The notes under the pieces: model-generated
Seen by the model: only the letters and a program-made list of their open reading frames with translations
Databases searched by the model: none
Told to the model about the DNA's origin: nothing
Made by a program: the position numbers and the translations under genes
NCBI RefSeq assembly: GCF_027270315.1
Contig: NZ_CP114413.1
Span: forward strand, 4,154,001-4,218,000
DNA length: 64,000 nt
Reading direction: 5' to 3'
Source of the DNA: Streptomyces cinnabarinus
GTDB lineage: Bacteria; Actinomycetota; Actinomycetes; Streptomycetales; Streptomycetaceae
Shown here: one piece after another, positions 16,696 through 25,982 of the stretch
Layout of the letters: each line of letters opens with the position of its first letter
Numbering within the stretch: the stretch's first letter is position 1

Positions 16696-17321
16696 CCCGC
16701 GAGCCACGCCGGGAAGCGCGTGAGGTCGGCGAGGACGATGTCGGCGCCGGCCGCGCGCAGGGCGTCGGCGTCGTAGGGCCCGGTGGCGACGGCGACGGAC
16801 AGCGCCTCGGCGGTCCGGGCGCCGCGTATGTCGCCCAGGTGGTCACCGACGTAGACCCCGGCGTCGTACTCGCGCAGTGCCTCCGCCTTCCGCTCCGCCC
16901 ACAGGTCGCCGATCACCGCGTCGGGCCGGATGCCGAGGTGCTCCAGGTGCAGCTTGGCGTTCGGCTCGTACTTCGCGGTGACCACGATCGCCCGCCCGCC
17001 GGCCTCCCGTACGGCGGTGACGGCCTCGGCGGCGCCGGGCAGCGCGGGCGTCGCGGCGATGGCGAACTCCGGGTACATCGCCCGGTACAGCTCGGCGATC
17101 TCCGTGAGCCGCTCCGCCGGGAACCAGTTGACCAGCTCCTCCTCCAGCGGCGGCCCGAGCCGGGTGACCGCGAGATCGGCGTCGACGTAGGTCCCGGTGC
17201 GCTCGGCGAGTGCGGTGTAGGTGGCGTGGATGCCGGGCCGGGAGTCGATCAGGGTCATGTCGAGGTCGAAGCCGACGGTGAGCGCGGGCGCGGGGTTCGC
17301 GGTGGAGGCCATATGGGCCAT
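16674..17321 (-). CDS. HAD superfamily hydrolase
   Basis: 215-aa haloacid dehalogenase-type phosphatase. Motif I is FDLDMTLID near residue 17 with the nucleophile and acid/base aspartates both present. Motif II is VVTAKYE near 115. Motif IV is YVGDHLGD near 170. The cap domain lies between motif I and II, as in phosphoglycolate phosphatase-like enzymes. The start ATG at 17321 has GAGGTG six bases upstream. The gene follows the HAAS-like membrane protein gene by 23 bp on the same strand. The substrate is not predictable from sequence alone. Confidence 0.9.
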   Translation of the reverse strand: MAHMASTANPAPALTVGFDLDMTLIDSRPGIHATYTALAERTGTYVDADLAVTRLGPPLEEELVNWFPAERLTEIAELYRAMYPEFAIAATPALPGAAEAVTAVREAGGRAIVVTAKYEPNAKLHLEHLGIRPDAVIGDLWAERKAEALREYDAGVYVGDHLGDIRGARTAEALSVAVATGPYDADALRAAGADIVLADLTRFPAWLAGYWPARA

Positions 17322-17344
17322 TGTGCCCACCTCGTACGGCGGGC

Positions 17345-18307
17345 CTACTTCCGCCTCTGCGACCGCCACACCAGGTACAGCGCCGAGGCGACCGCGGCGC
17401 CCCGCACCACCCAGGGCCAGGTCTCGGCGAGCGCGTCGTTCATCCGGCCCTCGGCGACCGGCTCGCCCCAGCGGCCCTCGGTACGGCCCCACAGCCACAC
17501 GATCCCGGCGGTGACCGCGAGCCCGGGGAGCACCAGGACGGCGCCCTTCTTCTCGGCGTCGGTGAGCCTGCGCGAGCCGTACGCGAGCAGCCAGCCGAGG
17601 ATCAGCACCACGAGGTTGCCGATGACGGCGCCGGTGAGCAGGAGCACGGCGGCGAGCAGCAGGAGCGGGTTCTGCCAGCTCTTGCGGGCGGGGAGGGCCA
17701 CCCCGAGCAGGCGGCGCCGCGTGGGGGCCGCCTCGGTCTCCTCCTCCTCGGCCCGCTCGACGGCGGCGGGCTCCTCCGCCCGCTTCTTCGGCTCCTTCGG
17801 CGGTGGCGGCCGGAGCAGCTCGGGGATCTCGACCCCGCCGACGAACCCCGGGACCTCGTCCCCGACTCCGAACGGACTGGAGTCCACCCGCCACCAGTCG
17901 GGCTGAAGGGCGCTGTCGCCCAACTCGTGCGTACCGGCGAGATGGGGCGGCGAGGGCACGTCGGCGGCCGGGGACTCGGCCTCGGCGCGCCGCGGCCGGG
18001 GCACGATCCGCCGCGGCCGCTTCTCCTCCCGGTCCGGCTGCACGGGCACGGCGGCGGCCGGTGCCCGCGGTGCGCCCCCGGTGGCCCCGGCGGCGGTGAC
18101 GACCTCGTCCGGGGTGCCCAGGCGGTCGATGATGCGGCGGACGGCGGCGGGAGAGTCGACGGGGACCTTGGCGCGGCGCCGGTCGATCTCGTTGCGCAGC
18201 TCGGACACGAGCCGCATCCGGGTCGCCGAGGGCAACTGCCGCTGCTGGGCCACGTCACCGACGCGGCTCAGATACTCGTAGACGACCTGATCGCTCTCAA
18301 TACCCAC
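17345..18307 (-). CDS. Membrane protein with HAAS-like N-terminal domain
   Basis: 320-aa protein. Residues 5-65 (beginning VVYEYLSRVGDVAQQ and including LRNEIDRRRAKV and RRIIDRLGTPDEVV) resemble the HAAS/DUF1700 signalling domain, which usually partners with PadR-type regulators. A Pro/Glu/Arg-rich linker of about 110 residues follows, then four hydrophobic segments in the last 120 residues. GTG 18307 is chosen because a GGAGGGG site sits seven bases upstream; the frame stays open to 19396 only as a shadow of the opposite gene. No PadR gene is adjacent. It is probably cotranscribed with the HAD gene. Confidence 0.82.
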   Translation of the reverse strand: MGIESDQVVYEYLSRVGDVAQQRQLPSATRMRLVSELRNEIDRRRAKVPVDSPAAVRRIIDRLGTPDEVVTAAGATGGAPRAPAAAVPVQPDREEKRPRRIVPRPRRAEAESPAADVPSPPHLAGTHELGDSALQPDWWRVDSSPFGVGDEVPGFVGGVEIPELLRPPPPKEPKKRAEEPAAVERAEEEETEAAPTRRRLLGVALPARKSWQNPLLLLAAVLLLTGAVIGNLVVLILGWLLAYGSRRLTDAEKKGAVLVLPGLAVTAGIVWLWGRTEGRWGEPVAEGRMNDALAETWPWVVRGAAVASALYLVWRSQRRK

Positions 18308-18428
18308 GAAGTCCCCTCCGGGGTCGGAATGTTGAAACCCCGTCGGCACGAAGGTACCGCGCCGGGGCGGACATCTTGGTCGCGCGCAGCCGCGCCCACC
18401 GACACACCCAACCGCTAACGTGGGCCGG

Positions 18429-20948
18429 ATGAGCGATCCGGCACCCTCGCCCCGTTCCCTCGCGGAAGCGCTCCGCGCGCGGGACGACGCCTCCCTGGCC
18501 GTACTCCTGCGCAGCCGCCCCGACCTCATCACCCCGGTGCCGACGGACCTCACGCAGCTCGCGACGAGGGCCGGGACCCGGGCCTCCGTGGTGCGCGCGC
18601 TGGAGCGCCTGGACCGGTTCGCGCTGCAGACCGCCGAGGCGCTGGCCGTTGCCGCCGACCCGGCGCCGTACGGCGAACTGCTCGCGCTGATGGCGGGTGA
18701 CGGCGGTGACCCGGCGGTCGAGGGCGCCCTGCCCCGGGCGGTCGCGCTGCTGCGCGAGCAGGCCCTCGTCTGGGGCGACGACGACCGGCTCCGGCTCGTC
18801 CGCACCGCCCGCGAGCTGCTCACGCCCACCCCGCAGCACCCGTCCCCGACCGGCCTCGGTCCGACGGTGCGGGAGGCCACCGCGGGCATGTCCCCGGGCC
18901 GGATCCAGGAGATCGTCGCCGCCGCCGGGCTGCCCTCCACCCACGACGCCGTCTCCGCGGTGACCGACCTCACCGCCCTGTTCGGCGACCGGCGGAGGAT
19001 GTCCGCGCTGCTCGCCGGGGCCTCCGCGGACTCTCTGGAGGTGCTGTCCCGCCTGGTCTGGGGCCCTCCGTACGGGCAGGTCACCGCCGATCCGGCGGCC
19101 CGGCTGCGCTGGCTGCTGGACCGCGGGCTGCTGCTGCCGACGACGCCGGGGACGGTCGTACTGCCCCGCGAGGTGGCCCTGCATCTGCGTGAGGGCCGCG
19201 CGCACCGGGCCACCGAGCCGCTGCCGCCCGCCGTGGAGGCCGCGGCCACCCACCGTCCACAGGTTGTGGACGCGACGGCGGCCGGGGAGGCGTACACGGC
19301 ACTGGCGACCGTGGAGGAGCTGCTGAAGGACTGGGACGAGGGCGGCCCGGCGGTGCTGCGGGCGGGCGGGCTCAGCGTCCGTGACCTCAAGCGCACCGCG
19401 GTGGCCCTGGACGTCGCCGAACCGGTCGCCGCGTTCTGGGTGGAGCTCGCCCACGCCGCCGGACTGCTCGCCTCCGACGGCGAGGCGGACGAGCGCTACG
19501 CCGCGACCCCCGCCTACGACGAGTGGCTGGAGCAGGCACCGGACCTGCGCTGGGCGCAGCTGGCCCGGACCTGGCTGACCGCGACCCGGACCTCGGGCCT
19601 GGTCGGCGGCCGGGACGCCAAGGACCGCACCCTCTCCGCGCTCGGCCCCGGCCTGGACCGCTCCGCCGCCCCCGAGGTACGGCACCGGGTGCTGGCCCTG
19701 CTGGCCGGGCTGCCGGAGGGCGCCGCCCCGAGCCCGGAGTCGGTGCTGGCGCGGCTGCGCTGGGAGCGCCCGTTGCGCGGGCCGCAGCAGGACGAGGACC
19801 CGCGCGGACAGCTCGCCGAGTGGACGCTGGTGGAGGCCGAGCGGCTCGGGGTGACCGGCCGCGGCGCCCTGTCGGCGCACGGCCGTGCCCTGCTGGGCCT
19901 GCCGGAGGCGAAGGGCCACACGCCCGAGCCGGAGCCCACCGGCCCCGGTGACAAGCTCCCGGTCCACCACCACCGCACCGCCCCCGTCGCCGCCCTCTCC
20001 CCGCCCGAACAGGCCACCGCCTCCGCCAGGGCCGCCCGGCTGCTCGCGCCGCTGCTCCCCGAGCCGCTGGACCACGTCCTGCTCCAGGCGGACCTGACCG
20101 CGGTGGCCCCCGGCCCGCTCCGGCGGCCCCTCGCCGACATGCTCGGCGTGCTCGCGGACGTGGAGTCCAAGGGCGGCGCCACGGTCTACCGCTTCACGCC
20201 GGGCTCGGTGCGCCGTGCCCTGGACTCCGGGCAGGCCGCCGCCGACCTGCACGCCTTCCTCACCGTGCACTCGCGCACGCCGGTGCCGCAGCCGCTGACG
20301 TATCTGATCGACGACGTGGCCCGTAAGCACGGGCATCTGCGGGTGGGGGCGGCCTCCGCCTATGTCCGCTGCGACGACGACGCCGTCCTCAACGAGATCC
20401 TCGCCGACAAGCGGGCCGCGGGCCTGCGGCTGCGCCGGCTCGCGCCGACCGTGCTGGCCGCCCAGGCCGATCCGGCGGGGTTGCTGGACGGACTGCGTGC
20501 GATGGGCTTCGCCCCGGCCGCGGAGTCCGCCGAGGGCGACGTGCTGATCACCCGGGCCCTGGCCCACCGCACCCCGCCGCGCACCGCGCCCGAGCCGGTC
20601 CCCGACGGCCCGCCGATGCCGGACGCGACCCTCCTCTCGGCCGCGATCCGCGCGATCCGGGCGGGCGACCTGGCCTCCACCACCCCGCGCAAGCAGACCC
20701 CGCTGGCCGGTGGCGAGCTCCCCCGCACCGGCTCCGCCGAGACCCTCGCCACCATGCAGGCCGCCGTCCTCACCGGCGAGGCCCTCTGGATCGGCTACGT
20801 CAACGCCGAGGGCGCCGCCAGCCAGCGCGTCATCGCCCCCATCCGCGTCGAGGGCGGCTTCGTCACGGCCTACGACCACACCGCGGACGAGGTCCGCACC
20901 TATCCGCTGCACCGGGTGACGGGGGTGGCGGAGCTTGCGGAGGAGTAG
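18429..20948 (+). CDS. Helicase-associated protein (XPB/Ssl2-like domain)
   Basis: 839-aa protein of the actinobacterial family annotated as helicase C-terminal or XPB/Ssl2-like helicase-associated protein. It lacks a Walker A motif, so it is not an active helicase by itself. The Helicase_C_3-like portion spans about residues 480-620, including DHVLLQADLTAVAPGPL. A WYL-like tail includes ALWIGYVNAEGAASQRVIAP near 785. Start ATG 18429 lies seven bases after a TAACGT -10 box. It sits 82 bp upstream of the XPB gene in the same direction. This conserved pairing suggests the two act together in DNA repair or transcription-coupled unwinding (inference). Confidence 0.85.
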   Translation: MSDPAPSPRSLAEALRARDDASLAVLLRSRPDLITPVPTDLTQLATRAGTRASVVRALERLDRFALQTAEALAVAADPAPYGELLALMAGDGGDPAVEGALPRAVALLREQALVWGDDDRLRLVRTARELLTPTPQHPSPTGLGPTVREATAGMSPGRIQEIVAAAGLPSTHDAVSAVTDLTALFGDRRRMSALLAGASADSLEVLSRLVWGPPYGQVTADPAARLRWLLDRGLLLPTTPGTVVLPREVALHLREGRAHRATEPLPPAVEAAATHRPQVVDATAAGEAYTALATVEELLKDWDEGGPAVLRAGGLSVRDLKRTAVALDVAEPVAAFWVELAHAAGLLASDGEADERYAATPAYDEWLEQAPDLRWAQLARTWLTATRTSGLVGGRDAKDRTLSALGPGLDRSAAPEVRHRVLALLAGLPEGAAPSPESVLARLRWERPLRGPQQDEDPRGQLAEWTLVEAERLGVTGRGALSAHGRALLGLPEAKGHTPEPEPTGPGDKLPVHHHRTAPVAALSPPEQATASARAARLLAPLLPEPLDHVLLQADLTAVAPGPLRRPLADMLGVLADVESKGGATVYRFTPGSVRRALDSGQAAADLHAFLTVHSRTPVPQPLTYLIDDVARKHGHLRVGAASAYVRCDDDAVLNEILADKRAAGLRLRRLAPTVLAAQADPAGLLDGLRAMGFAPAAESAEGDVLITRALAHRTPPRTAPEPVPDGPPMPDATLLSAAIRAIRAGDLASTTPRKQTPLAGGELPRTGSAETLATMQAAVLTGEALWIGYVNAEGAASQRVIAPIRVEGGFVTAYDHTADEVRTYPLHRVTGVAELAEE

Positions 20949-21030
20949 CCGGGGTGTGATCCACGCCCGCCCGTGATCGGCCCCCCTTCAGGCACACTGG
21001 ACGTTTGGACCAGTCCGGAGGGATGCGTAC

Positions 21031-22674
21031 GTGAACGGACCGCTGATCGTCCAGTCCGACAAGACCCTGCTCCTGGAAGTCGACCACGAGCAGGCCGACG
21101 CATGCCGTCGGGCCATCGCGCCGTTCGCCGAGCTGGAGCGGGCGCCGGAGCACATCCACACCTACCGGGTGACCCCGCTGGGGCTGTGGAACGCGCGTGC
21201 CGCCGGGCATGACGCCGAGCAGGTCGTGGACGCGCTCGTGCAGTTCAGCCGGTACCCGGTGCCGCACGCGCTGCTCGTCGACGTCGCCGAGACCATGGAC
21301 CGGTACGGCCGGCTGACGCTCTCCAAGCACCCCGCGCACGGGCTCGTCCTCACCACCACCGACCGGCCCGTGCTGGAGGAGGTGCTGCGGTCCAAGCGGA
21401 TCGCGCCGCTGGTCGGGGCCCGGCTCGACCCGGACACGGTCATCGTCCACCCCTCCGAGCGCGGGCAGATCAAGCAGACGCTGCTGAAGCTGGGCTGGCC
21501 CGCCGAGGACCTCGCCGGGTACGTCGACGGCGAGGCGCACCCCATCGAGCTGGCCGAGGACGGCTGGGCGCTGCGGCCGTACCAGAAGCAGGCCGTGGAG
21601 AACTTCTGGCACGGCGGGAGTGGGGTTGTCGTACTTCCGTGCGGCGCCGGGAAGACCCTCGTCGGGGCCGGGTCCATGGCGCAGGCCAAGTCGACCACGC
21701 TGATCCTCGTCACCAACACCGTCTCCGCCCGGCAGTGGAAGCACGAGCTGGTGAAGCGGACCTCGCTGACCGAGGACGAGATCGGTGAGTACAGCGGGAC
21801 GAAGAAGGAGATCCGGCCGGTCACCATCGCCACGTACCAGGTGCTGACGACCCGGCGGAAGGGCGTCTACCCGCATCTGGAGCTGTTCGACTCCCGGGAC
21901 TGGGGTCTGATCGTCTACGACGAGGTGCATCTGCTGCCCGCGCCGGTCTTCAAGTTCACGGCGGATCTCCAGGCGCGGCGGCGGCTGGGGCTGACGGCGA
22001 CGCTGGTGCGGGAGGACGGCCGTGAGTCGGACGTGTTCTCGCTGATCGGCCCGAAGCGGTTCGACGCCCCGTGGAAGGAGATCGAGGCGCAGGGCTACAT
22101 CGCGCCGGCGGACTGTGTCGAGGTGCGGGTGAACCTGACCGACTCCGAGCGGCTCGCCTACGCGACGGCCGAGCAGGAGGAGAAGTACCGCTTCTGCGCC
22201 ACGACCGCGACCAAGCGGAAGGTGACGGAGGCGCTGGTACGGCGGTTCGCGGGGCAGCAGATCCTGGTGATCGGCCAGTACATCGACCAGCTCGACGAGC
22301 TGGGGGAGCATCTGAACGCCCCGGTCATCAAGGGCGAGACGTCCAACGCCCAGCGCGAGAAGCTCTTCGACGCGTTCCGGGAGGGCGAGATCAGCGTGCT
22401 GGTGGTGTCCAAGGTGGCGAACTTCTCGATCGACCTGCCGGAGGCCACGGTCGCCATCCAGGTCTCGGGCACCTTCGGCTCCCGCCAGGAGGAGGCTCAG
22501 CGGCTGGGCCGGGTGCTGCGCCCGAAGGCGGACGGACATAAGGCGCACTTCTACTCGGTCGTCGCCCGCGACACGATCGACCAGGACTTCGCCGCCCACC
22601 GTCAGCGTTTCCTCGCCGAGCAGGGCTACGCGTACCGGATCGTCGACGCGGACGAGCTGCTGGCGGAGGGCTGA
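21031..22674 (+). CDS. DNA repair helicase XPB
   Basis: 547-aa superfamily 2 helicase of the bacterial XPB type. The N-terminal damage-recognition domain spans residues 1-170. Walker A is LPCGAGKT at 202-209, the DEVH box is at 297-300, and motif VI is EAQRLGRVLRPK near 490. It would unwind DNA 3'-5' using ATP. GTG 21031 has GGAGGG nine bases upstream. The only neighbours on its strand are the helicase-associated gene upstream and, across a small convergent gene, the HelD-type ATPase, so this is a small nucleic-acid motor cluster. Confidence 0.93.
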   Translation: MNGPLIVQSDKTLLLEVDHEQADACRRAIAPFAELERAPEHIHTYRVTPLGLWNARAAGHDAEQVVDALVQFSRYPVPHALLVDVAETMDRYGRLTLSKHPAHGLVLTTTDRPVLEEVLRSKRIAPLVGARLDPDTVIVHPSERGQIKQTLLKLGWPAEDLAGYVDGEAHPIELAEDGWALRPYQKQAVENFWHGGSGVVVLPCGAGKTLVGAGSMAQAKSTTLILVTNTVSARQWKHELVKRTSLTEDEIGEYSGTKKEIRPVTIATYQVLTTRRKGVYPHLELFDSRDWGLIVYDEVHLLPAPVFKFTADLQARRRLGLTATLVREDGRESDVFSLIGPKRFDAPWKEIEAQGYIAPADCVEVRVNLTDSERLAYATAEQEEKYRFCATTATKRKVTEALVRRFAGQQILVIGQYIDQLDELGEHLNAPVIKGETSNAQREKLFDAFREGEISVLVVSKVANFSIDLPEATVAIQVSGTFGSRQEEAQRLGRVLRPKADGHKAHFYSVVARDTIDQDFAAHRQRFLAEQGYAYRIVDADELLAEG

Positions 22675-22684
22675 GCCGCCGGGC

Positions 22685-22870
22685 TCACTTGCGGCGGACG
22701 CCGGCTTCCTCGCCGTACTCGCCGAGGACGACCACGTCGAAGGCGGCGCCCGCGAAGACCTTCACGGCTCGCAGGGCGTCGCCGAGGCGGTGGTGGTGGC
22801 TGCCGAGCACCGGACTGGCTCCGGACGCCGGGGGGCGGCCAGGGGCTGGGGTGATGGTTGCTGCACTCAT
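22685..22870 (-). CDS. Small hypothetical protein, 61 aa
   Basis: 61-aa reading frame starting MSAATITPAPGRPPASG and ending with the amphipathic stretch ALRAVKVFAGAAFDVVVLGEYGEEAGVRRK. The C-terminal half looks protein-like, with one potential membrane-associated helix, while the N-terminal half is Pro/Ala-rich. It converges on the XPB gene with a 10-bp gap. A GGAG precedes the ATG by only two bases, so the exact start is uncertain. No function can be assigned. Confidence 0.5.
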   Translation of the reverse strand: MSAATITPAPGRPPASGASPVLGSHHHRLGDALRAVKVFAGAAFDVVVLGEYGEEAGVRRK

Positions 22871-22979
22871 GTCTCCATGGTTGCTCGCGAGGGGTAAGGA
22901 GGGCATCGGTCCCCCGGGCGAATCGGCGGCGGGGCGCCGTACGTCTGTGGGCCGACCCGTACCCCCGGGGAGGAGGGGC

Positions 22980-22997
22980 TCGTCCCCTAGGGGACGA
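22980..22997. promoter_or_regulatory. 18-bp perfect palindrome upstream of helD-like gene
   Basis: TCGTCCCCTAGGGGACGA is fully self-complementary. It ends 10 bp before the -35 box of the candidate promoter of the HelD-type gene. The position suits an activator or anti-roadblock site. The regulator is unknown. It does not match the 19-bp rifamycin-associated element that precedes helR genes as I remember it. Confidence 0.5.
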
Positions 22998-23007
22998 CCG
23001 AAATCCG

Positions 23008-23038
23008 TTGGCTTCTCTCTCCCCCGCTCACCTAGAAT
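23008..23038 (+). promoter_or_regulatory. Candidate promoter of helD-like gene
   Basis: TTGGCT (23008-23013), a 19-bp spacer and TAGAAT (23033-23038). The -10 box is a good match to the vegetative sigma factor consensus. It would give a leader of about 105 nt before the TTG start. Confidence 0.5.
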
Positions 23039-23151
23039 CTCCGCTCTTGCCCGCCTCCCTTCACGGAGTGCTGTCGTCCGGCCGGAAACCGGACGGCTTC
23101 TCTCAGCGCCCGAGCGCGCGTCCGATCCCGTAGGCCACCGGAGGCACCCCC

Positions 23152-25194
23152 TTGTCCACGTCCGCCGACGATCCCCTCTCCCGGGAGCGTTCCCACCTCG
23201 CCTCCTCCCGTGCCGCGCTGCGTGCCATGCGCGAGGACGTGGAGGCGCTCGACATCAAGGACGTGACCGCGAACTGGGTCAACGCCGAGGTGCTGGCCCA
23301 CCAGATCGACGAGCGGATCAAGGCGCTGGCCGATCTGAGCGACACCCCGCTGTTCTTCGGCCGCCTCGACTATCTGCACGCGCCCGGCGCGGAGCGGTCC
23401 GAGGGCGCCGAGGGGGAGCGCTTCTACATCGGGCGCCGCCATGTGCACGACGCGGTCGGCGATCCGATGGTGATCGACTGGCGGGCGCCGGTGTCGCAGC
23501 CGTTCTACCGGGCGTCCAAGAAGGACCCGCAGGACGTGGGCCTGCGCCGGCGGTTCGGCTACACCGGCGGGGACCTGACCGCGTACGAGGACGAGCACCT
23601 CTCCGACCCGGCGGAGGCGGCGCGGACCAGCAAGCTGCTCCAGCAGGAGATCGAGCGGCCGCGCGTCGGCCCGATGCGGGACATCGTGGCCACGATCCAG
23701 CCCGAGCAGGACGAGATCGTACGGTCCGGGCTCGGCGGGACCGTGTGCGTGCAGGGAGGTCCGGGGACCGGGAAGACGGCCGTCGGCCTGCACCGGGTGG
23801 CGTATCTGCTGTACGCCCATCGCGAGCGGCTCGCCCGGACCGGGACGCTGGTCATCGGGCCGAACCGGTCCTTCCTGCACTACATCGAGCAGGTCCTGCC
23901 GGCGCTGGGCGAGCTGGCGGTCCGCCAGGCGACCGTCGACGACCTGGTCGGGCGGGTGGAGGTGCGCGGCACCGATGACGCGGCGGCGGCGGTCATCAAG
24001 GGTGACGCGAGGATGGCGGAGGTGCTGCGGCGGGCGCTGTACGCGCAGGTGACGCTGCCGACGGAGCCGGTCGTGGTGGTGCGCGGGTCGCGGCGCTGGC
24101 GGGTGCCGTCCTACGAACTCGTCGACATCGTGCGGGAGTTGCTGGACCGGGAGATCCGTTACGGCGCCGCCCGGGAGGCTCTTCCGCAGCGGATCGCGCA
24201 TGCGGTGCTGGTGCAGATGGAGCGGTCGGGGGAGGCGCCGGACGACCGGGTGCAGGACGCGGTGGCACGGAACACGGCGGTGAAGGCGGCCGTGAAGGCG
24301 ATCTGGCCCGCGGTGGAACCGGCGAAGCTGGTGCTGCGGCTGCTGACGGACGCGGAGTATCTCGCCGAGCACGCCGAGGGTGTGCTGAGCGAGGACGAGC
24401 GCAAGACGATCCTGTGGGCACGGCCGGTGCGGGCGGTGCGGGCGGCGAAGTGGTCGGCGGCGGACGCGGTGCTGATCGACGAGGCGACGGATCTGATCCA
24501 GCGGACGCAGTCGTTGGGGCACGTGGTGCTGGACGAGGCGCAGGATCTGTCGCCGATGCAGTACCGGGCGGTGGGGCGGCGCTGTACGACGGGTTCGGCG
24601 ACCGTGCTGGGCGATCTGGCGCAGGGTACGACGCCGTGGGCGACGCGGAGTTGGGCGGACGCGCTGTCCCACCTGGGGAAGCCGGAGGGCGTGGTGGAGG
24701 AGCTGACGGCGGGCTTCCGCGTGCCGACCGACGTCATCACCTACGCGTCCCGGCTGCTCCCGCACATCGCGCCGGACCTGACCCCGGTGGAGTCGGTGCG
24801 GGAGAACCCCGGCACGTTCGAGGTGCGGCCGGTGTCGGGGACGGCGGACGTGGTGCGGGCCTGCGCGGAACTGCTGCGCAACGAGGGCTCCACGGGCCTG
24901 ATCGCGGCGGACACCAAGATCCCCACGCTGGCGGAGGCCCTGACGGAGGCGGGCATCGGCTATCTCTCCCCCGGTGAGGAAACCACCGCGCAGACCCGCC
25001 TCACCCTGGTCCCGGCGTCCCTGGCGAAGGGCCTGGAGTACGACTACGTGGTCCTGGACGAACCCCGGGCGGTCCTGGACGCGGAACCGGACGAACGAAC
25101 GGGCCTGCGCCGCCTGTACGTCACCCTGACCCGAGCGGTGTCGGGGTTGATCGTCACGCACGGGGCACCGCTGCCGGAGCAGCTGACGTCCTGA
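23152..25194 (+). CDS. HelD-type RNA polymerase-recycling ATPase
   Basis: 680-aa UvrD/HelD-like superfamily 1 motor. The N-terminal coiled coil covers residues 1-65. Walker A is GGPGTGKT at 202-209, and a Walker B-like VVLDEAQDLSPMQ lies near 465. The final motifs include KGLEYDYVVLDEP and RRLYVTLTRAVSGL. HelD proteins dislodge stalled RNA polymerase from DNA; HelR members protect it from rifamycins. Which subtype this is cannot be settled here. The TTG start at 23152 has a GGAGG seven bases upstream. It is a single-gene unit with a long upstream region carrying a palindrome. Confidence 0.88.
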   Translation: MSTSADDPLSRERSHLASSRAALRAMREDVEALDIKDVTANWVNAEVLAHQIDERIKALADLSDTPLFFGRLDYLHAPGAERSEGAEGERFYIGRRHVHDAVGDPMVIDWRAPVSQPFYRASKKDPQDVGLRRRFGYTGGDLTAYEDEHLSDPAEAARTSKLLQQEIERPRVGPMRDIVATIQPEQDEIVRSGLGGTVCVQGGPGTGKTAVGLHRVAYLLYAHRERLARTGTLVIGPNRSFLHYIEQVLPALGELAVRQATVDDLVGRVEVRGTDDAAAAVIKGDARMAEVLRRALYAQVTLPTEPVVVVRGSRRWRVPSYELVDIVRELLDREIRYGAAREALPQRIAHAVLVQMERSGEAPDDRVQDAVARNTAVKAAVKAIWPAVEPAKLVLRLLTDAEYLAEHAEGVLSEDERKTILWARPVRAVRAAKWSAADAVLIDEATDLIQRTQSLGHVVLDEAQDLSPMQYRAVGRRCTTGSATVLGDLAQGTTPWATRSWADALSHLGKPEGVVEELTAGFRVPTDVITYASRLLPHIAPDLTPVESVRENPGTFEVRPVSGTADVVRACAELLRNEGSTGLIAADTKIPTLAEALTEAGIGYLSPGEETTAQTRLTLVPASLAKGLEYDYVVLDEPRAVLDAEPDERTGLRRLYVTLTRAVSGLIVTHGAPLPEQLTS

Positions 25195-25238
25195 CGACCG
25201 GCGCCGAGTCACCCCTGTGCCTCGGCGCCGACGCACGT

Positions 25239-25931
25239 TCAGCCCGCGTCCACGGCCCGCCGCCATTTCGCCACCGCCGCCTCCGACACCGGCGCCGTCC
25301 AGCCCCCGGGGCGGGCCGCGCCGCCGATGTGGAAGGCGTCGACGCCTGCCGACAGCAGGTGGGGGACGTGGTCCAGGCGTAGGCCACCGCCCACCAGGAT
25401 CCGTTGTTCGTAGCCGGGCTCGCCGTCCCGTGCCGCCTCCGCCAGCAGCGTGGACACTCCCTCGTCCACGCCCGTCGACGAGCCCGCCGTCAGATAGGTG
25501 TCCAGGCCGGGCAGACCGTCCAGCGACTTGCGCAGCGCGTCCCGGTCCACCGCGCGGTCGATCGCCCGGTGGAAGGTCCAGTGGGCGCCACCGAGGACGC
25601 CGACCACCCGCTCCACCGCGTCCAGGTCCACCATCCCGTCCACGTCCAGGAATCCGAGCACGAACTCCTCCGCCCCGGCCCCCCGCATCTCCTCCGCGGC
25701 CGCCATCAGCCGGTCCACGTCCCCGGCCTCGAAGCCGTCCGCCAGCCGCAGCATCACCCGCGCCGGGATGTCCACCGCGGCCCGGATCCCGGCGACGGTC
25801 GCGGCCGACGGAGTCAGTCCGTCGGCCGCGATCTCGGTGACCAGTTCGAGGCGGTCCGCGCCTCCGGCCTGGGCGGCGGTCGCGTCCTCGGCGTCGAGGG
25901 CGATCACCTCCAGGACTGCACGCTTGCTCAT
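25239..25931 (-). CDS. cutC: CutC family protein
   Basis: 230-aa TIM-barrel protein of normal CutC length, beginning LEVIALDAEDATAAQAGGADRLELV, with PARVMLR near 60, EFVLGFLD near 90 and the C-terminal RILVGGGL and FHIGGAARP. CutC is labelled a copper homeostasis protein in E. coli, but its biochemical activity is unproven and later work disputes the copper role. Upstream lies a dre-like operator identical in 13 of 14 bases to one at the nagK promoter, which suggests aminosugar control instead. The ATG at 25931 has no strong Shine-Dalgarno. Confidence 0.9.
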   Translation of the reverse strand: MSKRAVLEVIALDAEDATAAQAGGADRLELVTEIAADGLTPSAATVAGIRAAVDIPARVMLRLADGFEAGDVDRLMAAAEEMRGAGAEEFVLGFLDVDGMVDLDAVERVVGVLGGAHWTFHRAIDRAVDRDALRKSLDGLPGLDTYLTAGSSTGVDEGVSTLLAEAARDGEPGYEQRILVGGGLRLDHVPHLLSAGVDAFHIGGAARPGGWTAPVSEAAVAKWRRAVDAG

Positions 25932-25954
25932 GGGGCCCCATTCGTCGGCGACCA

Positions 25955-25966
25955 GTGGTCGACCAC
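25955..25966. promoter_or_regulatory. GTGGTCGACCAC palindrome upstream of cutC
   Basis: A perfect 12-bp palindrome 24 bp before the cutC start codon, downstream of its likely promoter. TGGT/ACCA ends resemble GntR-family half sites, but the core is two bases shorter than a standard dre element. It is possibly a second repressor site. A chance match cannot be excluded. Confidence 0.35.
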
Positions 25967-25982
25967 AGCTCGGCATCTCTAC

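Noticed and set aside
22871..23151. Rifamycin-associated element (RAE) that would mark the HelD-type gene as helR
   Set aside because: I looked for the 19-bp GGGGCTTGCGGCAAGGCCC-type sequence and did not find it; only a different palindrome is present.
25955..25966. GTGGTCGACCAC as a full DasR site
   Set aside because: The core is two bases shorter than a dre element, so it was kept only as an unassigned palindrome and not counted as a DasR site.
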